In this document: in pieces, positions 45,901 to 56,475 of the stretch
How positions within the stretch are numbered: the first letter of the stretch is position 1
Layout: each line of letters begins with the position of its first letter
Translations under genes and position numbers: made by a program
Notes under the pieces: generated by a model
Databases searched by the model: none
What the model saw: the letters and a program-made list of their open reading frames with translations, nothing else
What the model was told of the DNA's origin: nothing
Source of the DNA: Aralia elata
Taxonomy: Eukaryota; Streptophyta; Magnoliopsida; Apiales; Araliaceae
Length of the DNA stretch: 64,000 bases
Direction of reading: 5' to 3'
Assembly (NCBI GenBank): GCA_034770075.1
Contig: CM068378.1
Span: 42,374,508-42,438,507 of the forward strand

Positions 45901-47618
45901 TAGGAAACTAAATAAATCTTCAGTAATTGAAAAAAAAGTTCGTCTTTGAAAGTTGGTTTAAGATTTGGGTAGTGTTATGCAAGTATGCAACGAACCTAGT
46001 CATGTGGAAGCCATGAACAAAGAAGATACTATCCCTTCATCCAATTTTAGCTTTACCTTTTGGAGTGGGTGGCATGGATTTTAAAATGTGCCAAACACAC
46101 ATATTCAATATATATCCCTAGAAAATGGAAACACAGAAATAGGTTTTAATCATTACATATCCAATTGTATAAACATATAATATATCCTCAGAAAATGGAA
46201 ATGTGAAAGAGACCTATATAGTGTGTGGTAACAAAGTAATAGGTTTTAATCATTCAATCCCAATAGTTAAATGTTTGGACTTAAAGGGAAAGGGGGAGAA
46301 ATTAAAAACTCTAACTTTGACAAATTGCCCTTTACGTATTCATAGTCTACAGCTATTTAATGCGCTCTCTCTAACACCTCACATGTGATTGACCGAGTTA
46401 AGCCATATTACTAAGGAGGAAAAAATGTAAGCTTCTCCTTATCTGTATTCTTGTTCTTTGCTGGTTCCATATTATATTGCATGTGAAACAATACATGAGA
46501 GCAGCACAAGGTGGAGGTGAGACTTTTCAGAGTAAAATGTGGCAATGTTTAGGTAAATACAATATCACATACATATAAAACTAATGCTGCAAAGTGAATC
46601 AACATGAAGCATTACACCCAGTCAAATTATGCCTATTAAACACAAATATACATATTATCGCATGGGTGAAATTTCAAACATATCAAAGAAGTGCTAGGTG
46701 ATTGAATCATGACAGGAGCGCAGTTAATAATTAACAACTTCACCACAGAAAAAATCTATGTGCTTGTTTGTCTACAAAACTATCGAGCGTTCAGTATATT
46801 TGGAGTTCCAAACGCACAGATAATCTTGTTCGTCTACAAGCAGCTTATTCTAATCACAACTTATTTAACTAACAAACGCATTGCACTATTTTTTATGCAA
46901 TGGCCAAACGCACTAAACATTAACATTGTAAACGCTATAAACGACCTAACATACTTATATGTGAAAACAACGATGGAGCTAGTTTGTTCAAGGTCAGAAA
47001 AAGTACTACCTCAAAAAGTAGTTCATCGGGCAAACTTCGGTGAATCAAAGCTGAATCAATATATGGTTTACTACTTGTACTCCCAAAAGGAGCCACGGGT
47101 CGAATATAAACCCCATAAAGATCTGAAACATAAATTCAGAATACAAAATAATCACAAATTACACATTACATAATGAATACAAAAACTGTATTTCAATTAT
47201 AACCAAACAAGCAAAGTAATAATAATTAGTATTGGAGAATACCAAGCCAAGGCCTTTGTGTTACATAGAAATGTGGAGTCCTAAGCCGAAAAGCTGATTC
47301 AAGCTCAGCTGGAACTTCCAAGCTATAATCTGCAATGATAGAATTCTAAATTAGAAATATCATGACCAAAATCAACCAACAACAAACCAATAATGAAGGT
47401 AACTCTTAAATTACACCGAATTATTAATTAAAAAAACCATTATTAGTTTCATTAACCGATAAAATTAACAATTAATCGATAACTAGAAGTTAAAACCTAT
47501 TAAAAAACGGAATTCTCGAGGAAAAAAATAAAAAACAAATTGAATTTCAGCCGACTTTGTTGTGTAATTTATGTAACTGATAAATGTTTTAGTGAACTTG
47601 GGAATTACCTGACGTCAT
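32921..47618 (-). CDS. FBP7: F-box protein, FBP7 orthologue candidate
   Basis: Eleven coding exons in plus coordinates, read right to left: 47618-47609, 47329-47243, 47122-47010, 45619-45503, 45419-45323, 40795-40722, 40594-40541, 40446-40345, 40130-40072, 39486-39276, 32980-32921. All junctions are GT-AG and phases agree, giving 984 coding bases and 327 residues without a stop; Arabidopsis FBP7 has nearly the same length. The N-terminus is MTSDYSLEVPAELESAF. The F-box lies at about residues 58-108 (LIHRSLPDELLFE, then IFARMSPYNLGRSACVC). The rest forms the conserved FBP7 C-terminal region (YVSRNTYIRAGVAEWK, MDLLSIVTSGVND, SHKRGLTPFVFVPFEE), ending MDYFVPG. F-box proteins recruit substrates to SCF ubiquitin ligases through SKP1; Arabidopsis FBP7 has been linked to translation during temperature stress. 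Introns hold much TE DNA, antisense to the gene. Confidence 0.93.
32981..34343. repeat. FBP7 last intron: tandem duplication of about 320-350 bp
   Basis: 33124-33438 and 33545-33892 are diverged copies. Shared blocks are GATGAGTTGAA, GGAAGCAATCAAATGTAAA, TGGTTTATTGGAGAACTT, CACATGAGCACATTCTTACA, AAACTGGCTAAG and CCGTAACAATGAAGAACC. The second has an extra 30-40 bp near its start. No coding meaning was found. Confidence 0.8.
34345..34462. repeat. 59-bp tandem duplication
   Basis: 34345-34403 and 34404-34462 are nearly identical (TTAGATCAATTTATACCCCA, ACATTCACACTGG), so the duplication is recent. Confidence 0.9.
34509..34577 (-). mobile_element. Partial relative of the ACTCGGACTC element
   Basis: Reverse complement shares CTTTAGGGCAAAATGAA and the CTTGTCCGAGTGTC word order with 26990-27052. 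Only one end is preserved. Confidence 0.55.
34581..35244. repeat. Inverted repeat, 75-bp arms
   Basis: The left arm 34581-34655 (from ACAACTTCAGCAGTTCCTGA) is the reverse complement of 35170-35244 with about four differences. About 515 bp lie between. Both arms include GATATGAACACAAGATGGAA or its complement. The right arm sits just upstream of the caulimovirid-like ORFs. Confidence 0.85.
35268..37462 (+). pseudogene. Endogenous caulimovirid-like (pararetrovirus) fragment
   Basis: A series of broken plus-strand frames: 35268-35582, 35683-36090, 36024-36227, 36611-36814 and 36911-37462, separated by stops and frameshifts. The last (183 residues) looks like the C-terminal half of a plant pararetrovirus coat/gag region. 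It has a hydrophobic-helical part and then a short Cys-rich motif (CSSKDGCDC) followed by a run of basic residues, as in petuvirus/florendovirus-type polyproteins. Sequence just before it (about 36740-36960) fits the N-terminal half in another frame. The upstream frames are not recognised with confidence. No protease, reverse transcriptase or movement domain is visible, so it is an inert remnant. It lies in the last FBP7 intron, antisense to that gene. A related retrotransposon gag is the main alternative. Confidence 0.6.
37463..39275. other. Remainder of the FBP7 last intron
   Basis: No coding sequence recognised. A TAGTTGGTAGTAAGGATAGT-type degenerate repeat lies at about 38310-38670. A CT-rich tract (about 38915-39020) looks like an extended polypyrimidine run on the plus strand; on the gene's strand it is purine-rich. 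Confidence 0.5.
39940..39990. repeat. Compound microsatellite (AT)n(AG)n
   Basis: An AT dinucleotide run passes directly into an AG run, in the FBP7 intron between 39486 and 40072. Confidence 0.9.
40796..41422. other. FBP7 intron, 3' flank of the LINE-bearing intron
   Basis: Intron 40796-45322 (4.5 kb). This first part (plus coordinates) shows no feature. Confidence 0.6.
41450..44049 (+). mobile_element. 5'-truncated plant L1-type LINE with RNase H
   Basis: Broken ORF2 frames: linker (DWNANHFGNVF), 41647-42456 reverse transcriptase start (ALGERNTKFYH, KALGPDGYQAFFF, FRPISLYNVVYKI), then the catalytic block as FANDLILFS, and the GRYLGVPLIHSR thumb block. 42473-42694 carries RLPGWKSRCLSKAGRATLI and 42737-43081 the zf-RVT region. 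43188-43853 ends in an RNase H domain (KHNTDASLK, SAEFWALHEG, VETDSEVAV). An in-frame deletion joins the RPISLYN motif almost directly to the catalytic block, removing the core fingers and palm, and the catalytic pair reads ND instead of DD. It ends in an A-rich tail (44024-44049). There is no endonuclease or ORF1. It lies antisense in an FBP7 intron. Confidence 0.88.
44127..44383. mobile_element. Stowaway MITE (257 bp)
   Basis: Ends CTCCCTCCGTTCCAAAATA and TATTTTGGAATGTAGGTAG, flanked by TA at 44125-44126 and 44384-44385. There is no ORF. It sits 80 bp after the LINE tail in the same FBP7 intron. Confidence 0.9.
44386..45322. other. FBP7 intron, 5' part
   Basis: No further element recognised up to the exon at 45323-45419. 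Confidence 0.6.
45620..47009. other. FBP7 intron between exons 3 and 4
   Basis: 1,390 bp with no recognised element. AAATATATAATATATCC-like words recur around 46090-46200. The nearby plus-strand frame 46709-47173 is only the antisense of exon 3 and intron. Confidence 0.6.
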
Positions 47619-48026
47619 GACGCTTGAAAAGGTTCTTCCTCGTAAAAGATTCAAGCTTTTCTATAACTTTCTCGGATTTTTCTGGAAAACTGAGAAAGAA
47701 ATGGAAAGAGGAAAAACATCACGCCTTCATAAAGCATTAACCAAACACCGACTATGAAATCCGACAATTCTGGCCAATCAGCCCATGCTGGGCCCACATT
47801 TGAAAATCAACTAATCCGGTTTAACCCGGTAAGCTCCGACCCTATACTCGAACCGACTTTGAGGTTGAATGGCGTTTTTCCAATTTTCTATTGTTTGGCA
47901 TCATGGCATGTGTTAAGAAAAGAGTAATGACGCGGTGACAATATATGGATACAAAAAAGTTAAATACTATGTCTCGAATTATTATTAGTGGATATGGAGT
48001 ATTTTGATTATTATCGATAATTATTA
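47619..48026 (-). promoter_or_regulatory. FBP7 5' UTR and proximal promoter
   Basis: Upstream of the ATG (47618-47616). It includes CCAATCAG (an inverted CCAAT box relative to the gene) and two GGGCCC/TGGGC-type words at about 47782-47800 that resemble site II (TCP-binding) elements typical of housekeeping plant genes. No clear TATA box. A Stowaway MITE starts about 410 bp upstream. Confidence 0.45.
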
Positions 48027-48284
48027 CTCCCTCTATCCCAAATTAATTGTTTTTCTAAGATTTTTTTAAGTTAAATTCACTATTTTTAAAATTAATAATT
48101 AAGCATATATAAATATATTTCTAAAATTATAAAAATTAAAATTAGTAATAAATTGTATATACTTTCTTTTAGTTATAATATCTTTACCTATATGTTAGCA
48201 AAAATAGTAAAAAGATTAGTTTTAAAAATAGTCAATTTGACTTTAAAAAGTCTTAGAAATGCAATTAATTTGGGACGGAGGGAA
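48027..48284. mobile_element. Stowaway MITE (258 bp) upstream of FBP7
   Basis: Ends CTCCCTCTATCCCAAATTAA and TTAATTTGGGACGGAGGGAA with TA at 48025-48026 and 48285-48286. It has the same general structure as the copy in the FBP7 intron but different end sequence, so it comes from another subfamily. Confidence 0.9.
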
Positions 48285-48286
48285 TA

Positions 48287-49114
48287 TTCATTTACTCGTT
48301 TGTCATTAAAACATTATTAGTTAAGAAAATAGATTAATAAAAAAATTGGAAAAAGTCATTTTGTTGTTGATTCATTGTTTTTAAAAAATGACTTACGAAT
48401 TTTTTAAAAATAAGTGAATTCTAGAAAGTGCCCAAATTCCCTCTCTTCCTTAGATAGCATTATTCATTTTTTTTTTCATGCCGTAAATTTTCACTCTTTT
48501 TTTTCGTGAATACTAAGACTTATTTTTTTTATGAATGCTATTTTAAAATAATATCTATAAATAATCCTACAATAATTGAATGTTTAATCAAAACATTATC
48601 ATGGATTTTATTTTTATATCAATATATGAATTTTCAATGCTATGTTTTATGATAGATTTTCTTGATTTGATTTGTTGTGGCATATTTTATTAGTTGTGTT
48701 GAGATTACTGAAATTTTAATTTTTTTTGAAAAACAATATGCAAAATAGCAAAATATATGAGTATTCCAAGTGATCTGGATATTGGTACTAATCGGATGTG
48801 TTAGATTTAATGGTGTGTGTAGACAACCCGAAACTTCCGCATATATCTTCTAACCCTGGCAGGAGGGCAAAAGAGTCATTTCAGCCAGATGACGAGACGT
48901 CCGAACAGAGGATTTCGGAACTTGGACCAATGTACGAGAAGTCATCATAACGACTATGAAGTAACAAGTTATCCAAGGCATGATGGTTTACTAACTAACA
49001 TCAACGGAAAGATCTATTTCTACAATTTGCTCTATCTTTCCGGATTCGAAATTGGCCAAACCCTATGTCATTGTTGTTTAACCTTCAAAAAGAGCTTTCC
49101 GGAATGATATGACA
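48287..49114. other. AT-rich spacer and possible LTR fragment
   Basis: 48287-48815 holds nothing recognisable. 48819-49114 begins TGTAGACAACCCGAAACTTC and contains GGAGGGCAAAAGAGTCATTT. It looks like the start of another gypsy LTR cut off by element A. Confidence 0.35.
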
Positions 49115-52102
49115 TGTAATGACCGCGAATTCTTAAGCGTTATTATTAATAAAGTTAAGAATTTAATTTTATTCTTTACATGTTAATCCTTAAATGATTT
49201 GGATAACTATGTGTGGTTGTATGTGAATTGATTTAATAGTCCGAATATAATGGACTAGCCTTAAAGATTATCTTAAACAAGCCCAAGTAGCTGCATGCGT
49301 AATGGTCTTGTATATAGTTAGTATTATTATTTATCTTAAATAGTTCCAATAAGGAATTCTTAATGGTGGACTAGTCCATGTTATTTCATTAAACAAGCCC
49401 GATCCAAGCAAAGTGTGTGCGGGTTTGTAAGCTGGGCAGTTAAGCTATTAAATAGGCCCAAATCAAAAGTGACCCGACCATGTGGCCCTTTACTGTTGAA
49501 GGCTAATCCAATATTTTATCTTTGCATAAGAGGACAATCCGTCGAGCTAGGCCAATGGCCTATTCCTTGGGTTACTAAAACCCAGACAAGTGAGATGACA
49601 ATATGTAGATTGATGGAACAATGGGTTGGTGGAACTTTTCACCTAATCACTTTTAGCCAGCGGGTATTGCCGCTGTGTAATAGTACTGTAGTCTGGGTAA
49701 TGACCAACGACTGGACAAAGGTCTCTCTATAAATAGAGACTCACAAGTCACCTTGCAGAGCTTGCTATTCTGTTCATTACTGATAGAATATAGAGAGATA
49801 AAAATAATTTCTAGGGGAGCTCTTGCCACCAGAAGGGGTAAACAGAGACTGAAAGTGAGGCCTAGCAGATAGAGCGGGAAGGTATGATCTTGCTATCTTA
49901 AACATTTCTCCTTGAGTTAGCTATCTTTCAGGTTAAATACCAGTATACTTAAGAGTTGAGATAATGTTTGACCCCGGGTAATAAGAAAATCGTGTAGAAC
50001 TATATATGAAACTGAGTGATGGCTTAAACCAGAATTGTAACCATGATCTTAGTCGTGTCACCCAGTTGATACCGAGAGTCAATAGACAGTCCGAACGAGT
50101 CTAAGACTCCGGGTTTACTGTTATACCGACCGTAGAAGGCGACAGTGGAACTTATGACCAAAACTTGAATAAAATTAGTAAACGGTGTCAAGTGGTAGCT
50201 ATTCTAGTCACCTGTATTAATAATATCAGTATGCCGAAGTCGTTCCGATGAGGTTCGCCACCTTACCCGAACCGATGAACCTAAATAACAGGGGATGCCG
50301 AAGCCATTCCGATGGCGTTCGTTATTCGACCCCAAACTTTAGAATGGTTTCCTGAGAGAAATCCGTAGATGAATCCGAAGGTTTTTATAGCCTCTATGGG
50401 TCAGGTTCAGTGCTAGACCCGAAGCCAAGAACCTCTTATACCAGTAAGGCTCGGACTTGACTTCCGAAGTCACTACTCCGAAGCCGAAGTCCTAATATGG
50501 CGCTGAGACCTAAACCTTTGGCTTCCCGAAGCCAAACACAACTGTACCAGCCCGATTCCAAAGAGATCTCCCGAAGTACGAGAGGCTCCCGAACTACGAA
50601 AGGTTCAGACTTGGAGCCGAAGTCCCAATCTTGTCGACAGAGGGTTGGCCAGACCCAAAACTATACTACTAAACATGTTTGACCTTAGACTAATCGGCCA
50701 AAGGATGTTCTTTAAGCTGAAATTTAACATACCTCTAGATCTCAATGGATTGTAGAGCTTCATAAGCGGGTCGTGGAATCTAGTTGGTGTTCGTAGAGTC
50801 ACCCCACTAATCGTAGAGTATTGGAGTGGACTATAGAGCAGACCCTATGAGTCACTCGTGTAATTTATCTAGTATATTATTAATGCTTAACTATGGCTGA
50901 TCAGAGAGTACATTATGATTACTGTAGGATACTCGCAGAGCCGAAGCATAGAATAAATAGTAAGCAACAAATCGGGCAAGTTCCTAACCTTAAGCTTCTT
51001 ATGTGTTGCAAGTTCCTCGCTTCAAGCTTTTATATTAATCATTATGTATATCTCTGTAAGATCCCTATCTTACACACCCTGTACACCATGTGCAAACTTC
51101 GTTTTATTTAATCCTGATATTGAGCAAATTCTGAAATTTCTTACATAATGCAAGCTTCTCCAATCAAGCTTGAGTTATACATCCCAAGCATGTGCTAAGT
51201 GGTTTAATCATTTTAAAATTATTCCACATCGATATTATTGGTATTCGCACATAGTGCATTTGAATTCGGTTCTATTGTTGGACTGTATTACCATTTAAGG
51301 TTCTGACATTCAAGAACTATTCAAGAGAAGTCTAAGCCATTTGTTCGGTTAGACTTGTGCATGTTTATTAAAAGCTATCCAAACCAATAGTTTGGCACGG
51401 ATTCTTGGACTGAGAGAGCAACCCTAGATGGGGGAGTCTAAGTGTCGGTTATTCGATACGTCAGAGTTAAATGTTATGCATATACATGGGGTACAAGAGG
51501 TTGATCCCCTCGAGTACTACTGGCGGGGCCCGATTTAAAAGTGTCAGCTAAATGATTGACGATTGGGCCATGTTCAGGGTCGGTTAGACCACTCAGCAGT
51601 AAATAATCAATATTCATTTCTTCAATTGAACTTTGATTGTGTTACCCAGTTATTCCATTAATTGTTTTAAATGGTTGATCTATGTTATTGCTAATCTTTT
51701 TCTGTAATGATATATCTTGTTTATATTTATCTTAAACTTGCTGAGCAAACTCGTTGCTCACTCTTGCTATATCATGAAAACTTTACAGCTAAGCCTGAGT
51801 GCTCGAGCAGAGATAAAGGCAAGGAGAAGATGAAGTTCTAGACTTCGGATAGACATGATTATCTGTCCAAATGATCTGTTTTGATAACAGTTATGTAACA
51901 CGAGTCTTAACAGTTATTTTGGAACTTCGTGATGTATTTATTTAAGGTTATAGACCTTGGGAACCTTGTTAACCTTTTATAATGATCAATATATGATTAT
52001 TCATTCCGCATTAGTTATCATATGTTGATTAGAGGTAATTAGATATTGTTTATCGTGAGCACCAAATTCGAGGTATTGGTACCTGAATTTTGGGGTGTCA
52101 CA
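49115..52102 (+). repeat. Element A 5' LTR (about 3.0 kb)
   Basis: Starts TGTAATGACCGCGAATTC and ends TTTTGGGGTGTCACA, three bases before the primer-binding site. A TATA box lies at 49728-49735. The GAGCAA..CGTTGCTCACTCTTG block near its end (51743-51775) is shared in reverse by the minus LTRs. A degenerate array of CCGAAGCC/CGAAGTC words lies at about 50215-50630. Confidence 0.8.
50215..50630. repeat. CCGAAG-word-rich region in the element A LTR
   Basis: More than a dozen occurrences of CCGAAG/CGAAGC/CGAAGT, some in paired phrases such as GATGCCGAAGCCATTCCGATG and GTATGCCGAAGTCGTTCC. It is a decayed minisatellite in U3/R. Confidence 0.7.
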
Positions 52103-52105
52103 GGT

Positions 52106-52117
52106 TGGTATCAGAGC
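52106..52117 (+). other. Element A primer-binding site
   Basis: TGGTATCAGAGC, a perfect complement of the initiator tRNA-Met 3' end, three bases after the LTR. Confidence 0.95.
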
Positions 52118-52344
52118 TTTAGGTTTATAATGTTAGGAATGCGAAACCTAGGTTATGACCTCAATATTAAACTCGTATAGAGTATGTTAGGACATGGATC
52201 GAGGAGATTCATTGAGTCACTAGTGTCTGGAGATGAGTTGTGGAAACTCAGCGGGCCGATGTACTGCATAATAAAATATTATTTCATTTCATCAATGAAT
52301 ATATTTTATTGTTGTGCTGATGTTGTCTTTTGGTGCGTTGTAGG

Positions 52345-53141
52345 ATGGTTGAGACAGGAGAGCCGAGTCGGGTAGTTATGGAGGAGGAGTTCAAAGATAT
52401 ACCTGTAGACACCGAGCAGCTGATAGGAGATGGGCTAGTGGAGCCAGGTGCACCGTTAGAGTCCGAACTAGAGGAGGATGAGGATTATCTGGCAGAGTCA
52501 AAGGAACCCGTCAGGGGCAGGGTGATGAGATTGGGGAGTCAAGATGTCAAGGGTGAGTCCGAGGAGGACCGCAGTGCAGACGAAGCCGAAGAGTGACCAG
52601 CGGAGAATTATTTATTGTACCACCTAGCCGATAGGAACCTGGAATTAGAAGAAAGAGTCAGAGACCTAGAGGAACAGAACGTGACCCATCAGAGTATGGA
52701 GAATCAGTAGAAGGAGATAGCTTATCTACTAGAAGATGAGGTGAAAGGGCTGAAGGCGCAACTAGAAGGTTATGTGACTTCAGCCCAGCATGTAGGGCCA
52801 TTACTTCACCAGTTAGTCGCCCGAAATGCCGAATTGAGGGAAAAGAAAGAGCAGGCAGAGTTAGAATTGGCAGGACTGGTGGTGGAACATGAGGCCATGA
52901 AGGTCGAGTTCAATTGGGTGATAGCGGACAAAATTCGTTTAAAAGAAGTATGGGTTCGGTCTGCTAGGAGGGTAGATCAATTGGAGAGAGAGGTTCAGGC
53001 CAGAGCAGTTAGGAATGAGTCCTTGGGTTTTGCATTGGGCCTAGCTGTTGGAAGTCTGTGAGGCAGATATCAGAGGTACTCCCCTGAGGAGGGTTGGACT
53101 GGCCGTTCGGTTCGTCGCCGATTGATGGATGGTTATGTGTA
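52345..53141 (+). pseudogene. Element A leader coiled-coil ORF
   Basis: Starts at 52345 (MVETGEPSRVVMEEEF) with an acidic N-terminal third. A stop at 52594 and another near 52708 interrupt it, and the clean frame 52741-53061 follows (VARNAELREKKEQAELE and LEREVQARAVRNESL). Hydrophobic positions recur in heptads, predicting a coiled coil. It lies between PBS and gag. Counterparts occur in E1 (3563-4029) and B (58452-59216). No known domain. Confidence 0.65.
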
Positions 53142-53586
53142 GCTGGAGCATGCAGATGCAGCTCATCATGGCATGCATTGATGTGTTAGCCTAGACGTTA
53201 CATCTAGACGCAGTAGGTCCCACCTTTTGTTATTGTAGGGACAGAATTCCATTGTAAATCCCTATGCTTTGTAGTATGCATGGGATAGTATTAGAACCCC
53301 GACTGTTGTCTCTAATCAGAAGGGTAGGATGTTGTAAATCCCCACTTTGGTTCATTAGGGGATAGATAGCAGTTGATAGGCTATGCCATGGGCATTTATA
53401 GAAGTATGCCACAGGTTAGATTTTTGTTATATTAAAACAGTGGTATATGAATATAAATGCAGTTGCTTATTTTAAACCAAATGTGTTTGATAGATGCCAT
53501 AGTTTTTGTTTTAACTACTAATGCTAATGAAATGTTGCGTGAGGATTTGTAATGCAAAGCGTTAACGTATTTTATTGTAGCAGATA
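53142..53586. other. Element A spacer between leader ORF and gag
   Basis: Non-coding. GTTGTAAATCCC-like words occur at about 53253 and 53331, and a GTAAATAGCAG-like word is shared with the equivalent spacer of element B (59217-59512). Confidence 0.5.
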
Positions 53587-54255
53587 ATGTCGCCTAGAAG
53601 ACAAACCAGGAACCCAGTAGTAGAAGAGTCTGTAAACAACGAGCCGGGTCAACTATACCCAATGAGGGCTTTCGTCGACATATTGGCAGAGGCAATGCAA
53701 AATAGACCTCTGCCGGTAGTTGAGCGGCCATGGAATCACTTGGCAAGCTTCAAAGATTTTAAGTTAGTAGGACCTCCGGAGTTCCGAGGAACTGTGGATC
53801 TAATCGAAGCCCAAACTTGGGTGGAAGAGATGGAGAAGGTGTTCGAGGTCGCACAGGTGGCCGAAAAACAAAAGACAGGATTTGCCACTTTCATGATGAA
53901 AAGCGAGGCAAATTTCTGGTGAAAAGCGAACAAGGGCCGAGCTGGGGAGGGCGTAGTTCCATGGGCTCGTTTCAAAGAGCTATTCTTCGAGAACTTCTTC
54001 CTAGGAAGTATGCAGGCGGGCATGGAGGTAAAATTCTTGGAACTCAAGCAAGGGAGTTCGTCGATGGCAGAGTACGCAGCGAAGTTCAACGAATTGGCTA
54101 GGTTTGCTCCGCATCAGGTGGACACCGAAACAAGAAGGGCAAGGAGATTCTAGCAAGGGTTGAAACCCTGGGTTTATAACAAGGTGGTTATATTGCAAAT
54201 CGACACATTTTCGACGTTGCTGGAAAAGGCCATAATTGCTGAAGGAGGGAATGAG
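53587..54255 (+). pseudogene. Element A gag, truncated
   Basis: MSPRRQTRNPVVEESV begins the frame. FKDFKLVGPPEFRG and EAQTWVEEMEKVFEV mark the retrotransposon gag domain shared with element B (59640-59720). A stop replaces Trp after SEANFW at 53920, and another stop is near 54151. The gene is cut off at 54255 by a minus-strand LTR; the zinc knuckle and pol are absent. Confidence 0.85.
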
Positions 54256-56475
54256 TGTGACGCCCCTAAATCCGGGTCACCTGAGCCACGAACTTGGTTC
54301 GTCACTATCTAATACATGCATCATACTATCGATAACTTATAGCGAAATAAAGGAATATTTACATTGATATAACATAAATAATCCTGTCCCAAGTCTCGAA
54401 ACCAAAACTACTACAAAACATAACATAATACATAAGGGTAAATAAGTCTTAACACACAACATCAAATAATAAGTCTTGATACAAACGGTGATTCTAATAC
54501 AATAAAACAGAACTAATCAGTAGCTTTGCCCTTTCTTTTATCTTTTCCCGAGCTTTCGCCACGTGCTGCACTAACTGAAAGGTTTTAAGGAAAGCAAGGG
54601 TGAGCAACAAATTTTCCCCGCAAGTATAATAGTTGTGAATAATCACATGAATAACTTTATAGATCATAGGAGTTAAAAAAATTAGATAGCTCAAGGAAAT
54701 AAACAACTTCTTTATCACCATTATAGTGGTAGTTGTGGACCGAAGGATTTCTGAAGTATCCAAGAATTTCAAAGTTTCCCAAAGAAAGGGACTATTCAAT
54801 ACTGAGTGAGCATCAAGGCACATAACTCAATCTAGAATTACTGGAAATTCATCTGATAATGCACAAAATTGGTACAATAGGTGATCAACCTAAAGTACCC
54901 GGCGTTATGCATAAGCCTTACTTACTATTTACGCGCATGTCGGTTCCCCGACGTTTATACAATTGCCCCTGTTATGAGGGTTGTTCTGCTCAGCTTTACA
55001 TGGGAATCCGAACCAAAACAATTTGATCGGATAGTTTTACTTAACATCAGTAATGGTTTGAGGACTTAACCTCACTTCAATATACAAATCAATGTGTGTC
55101 TAGCCGAAGCAATTGACTTTAACATAGTTTTCAAATAGTTTATGGAATAAAGAACTTTAAGGCTCAACAACCTGCATCATGGCATAGGTAGATAACTTAA
55201 ACGAATGTCAAATCATTTGAATAATCTTAAGAGTACTCGCACAATGAAGTAAATTGTGGAAGTTTAAAAAACTGGCTCAATATCGCAATACTTGTAATCA
55301 ATACATAACTTGAGTGAATTTAGAGAACTTGCGTTAATATAGAATACTTGTTCAATATTAAATTAAACAAGAATTTGAAACTTGCCCAATAGAATAAAAT
55401 ATTTATTCAAATATAACTTGAGTAGGATAATAAACTTGCTCAATAATAAAGGTTGAGTAAGGAACTTGCCTTGTACGTGCATTAATATCTTGACGTTAAT
55501 CGTCCTTCAAAATTATCCTACATGGTTTATTAAAATCGTTATAAAGATTAGTCGCATAAGGATTAGGTTCAATATGGTCATCGCATCATTAAAATACATT
55601 GATTGCCCTTTGGAAGCCAAGCGAAAAATGTAATTCAGTTTTTGATTTTACGCCTTAAGACAACTCCGCTTCGGTTAACACTGGATATATAACTAAGCAT
55701 TACAGGCTTAACAAGATATGAATAACTAACTTGTCTAATCATTTTGTACAAAAATATAAGTTTTGGATTTGCTGGAAAAATTCACTAGGTCCGACCCAAC
55801 CCGGTCCTGACCCGGCACCGGCGCCATGCAGCAGTGCCCAGTTTTGCAACTTTTTGCAGAATCGCGATGCAGACCTCTTCCCACTCCGATCTCCATAAAT
55901 CCTTCTATACACTTTCAAATTGGTCCATTACGGACTCTATGGATTCCTAAGACATGAGGATACAACATATCAAAAATATAGAGATACTCACAAACACTAA
56001 CACAACCAAATCTTAAGCCAAAGTACAATGTTAATACTCTGTTTTCGTGTTGTTCGTATGTTTTACAAATATCTTCACCAAATCTTTGTTTTAACACCTT
56101 TTTACTCCATTCCAACTGGGTTAACCTCGTAACCCATGGAAGTACAATCTTATATCAACAAACAAACTAACCAAATACGAAAATTAGCATTTACAGTCCT
56201 CTAAAGGTCCAAACAGTCCAATGTTCTATTTTTGTCCGAAGTTCTTCCTTCATTAAGCAAAGGTACGGAATGTTCTTCGTTTTTGTTCCACTTTGTTGTT
56301 ATTAATGGTTTACAAAGTCTCTTAGCAGCATTATTAAACCATCACAACCATCAACAACAACAGAAAGTAATCACAAATCATCCACTAAGCATAAGAGCTT
56401 AAGAAAACGAGAAAGCTAGAAAAACTTAATGAAACCAAAAGAAAATCATTAAAGGTTGAAGGTTTACCTCTGTAA
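54256..56475 (-). repeat. Ty3/gypsy LTR C, incomplete (about 2.2 kb)
   Basis: Left end TGTGACGCCCCTAAATCC is the reversed LTR 3' terminus, inserted in element A gag. The order of blocks (GGGTGAGCAACAAATTTTCC at 54598, conserved middle, GGTTTACCTC near 56461) follows the other minus LTRs, but the last about 1 kb (with the TGTAA start) is missing. Element B's LTR begins where it stops, so B probably inserted into it. Confidence 0.7.

Noticed and set aside
46709..47173. 154-residue plus-strand frame
   Set aside because: Overlaps FBP7 exon 3 and its flanking introns in antisense; no similarity to any family.
47619..48026. Bidirectional promoter upstream of FBP7
   Set aside because: No plus-strand gene follows within reach; only a MITE and gypsy LTRs.
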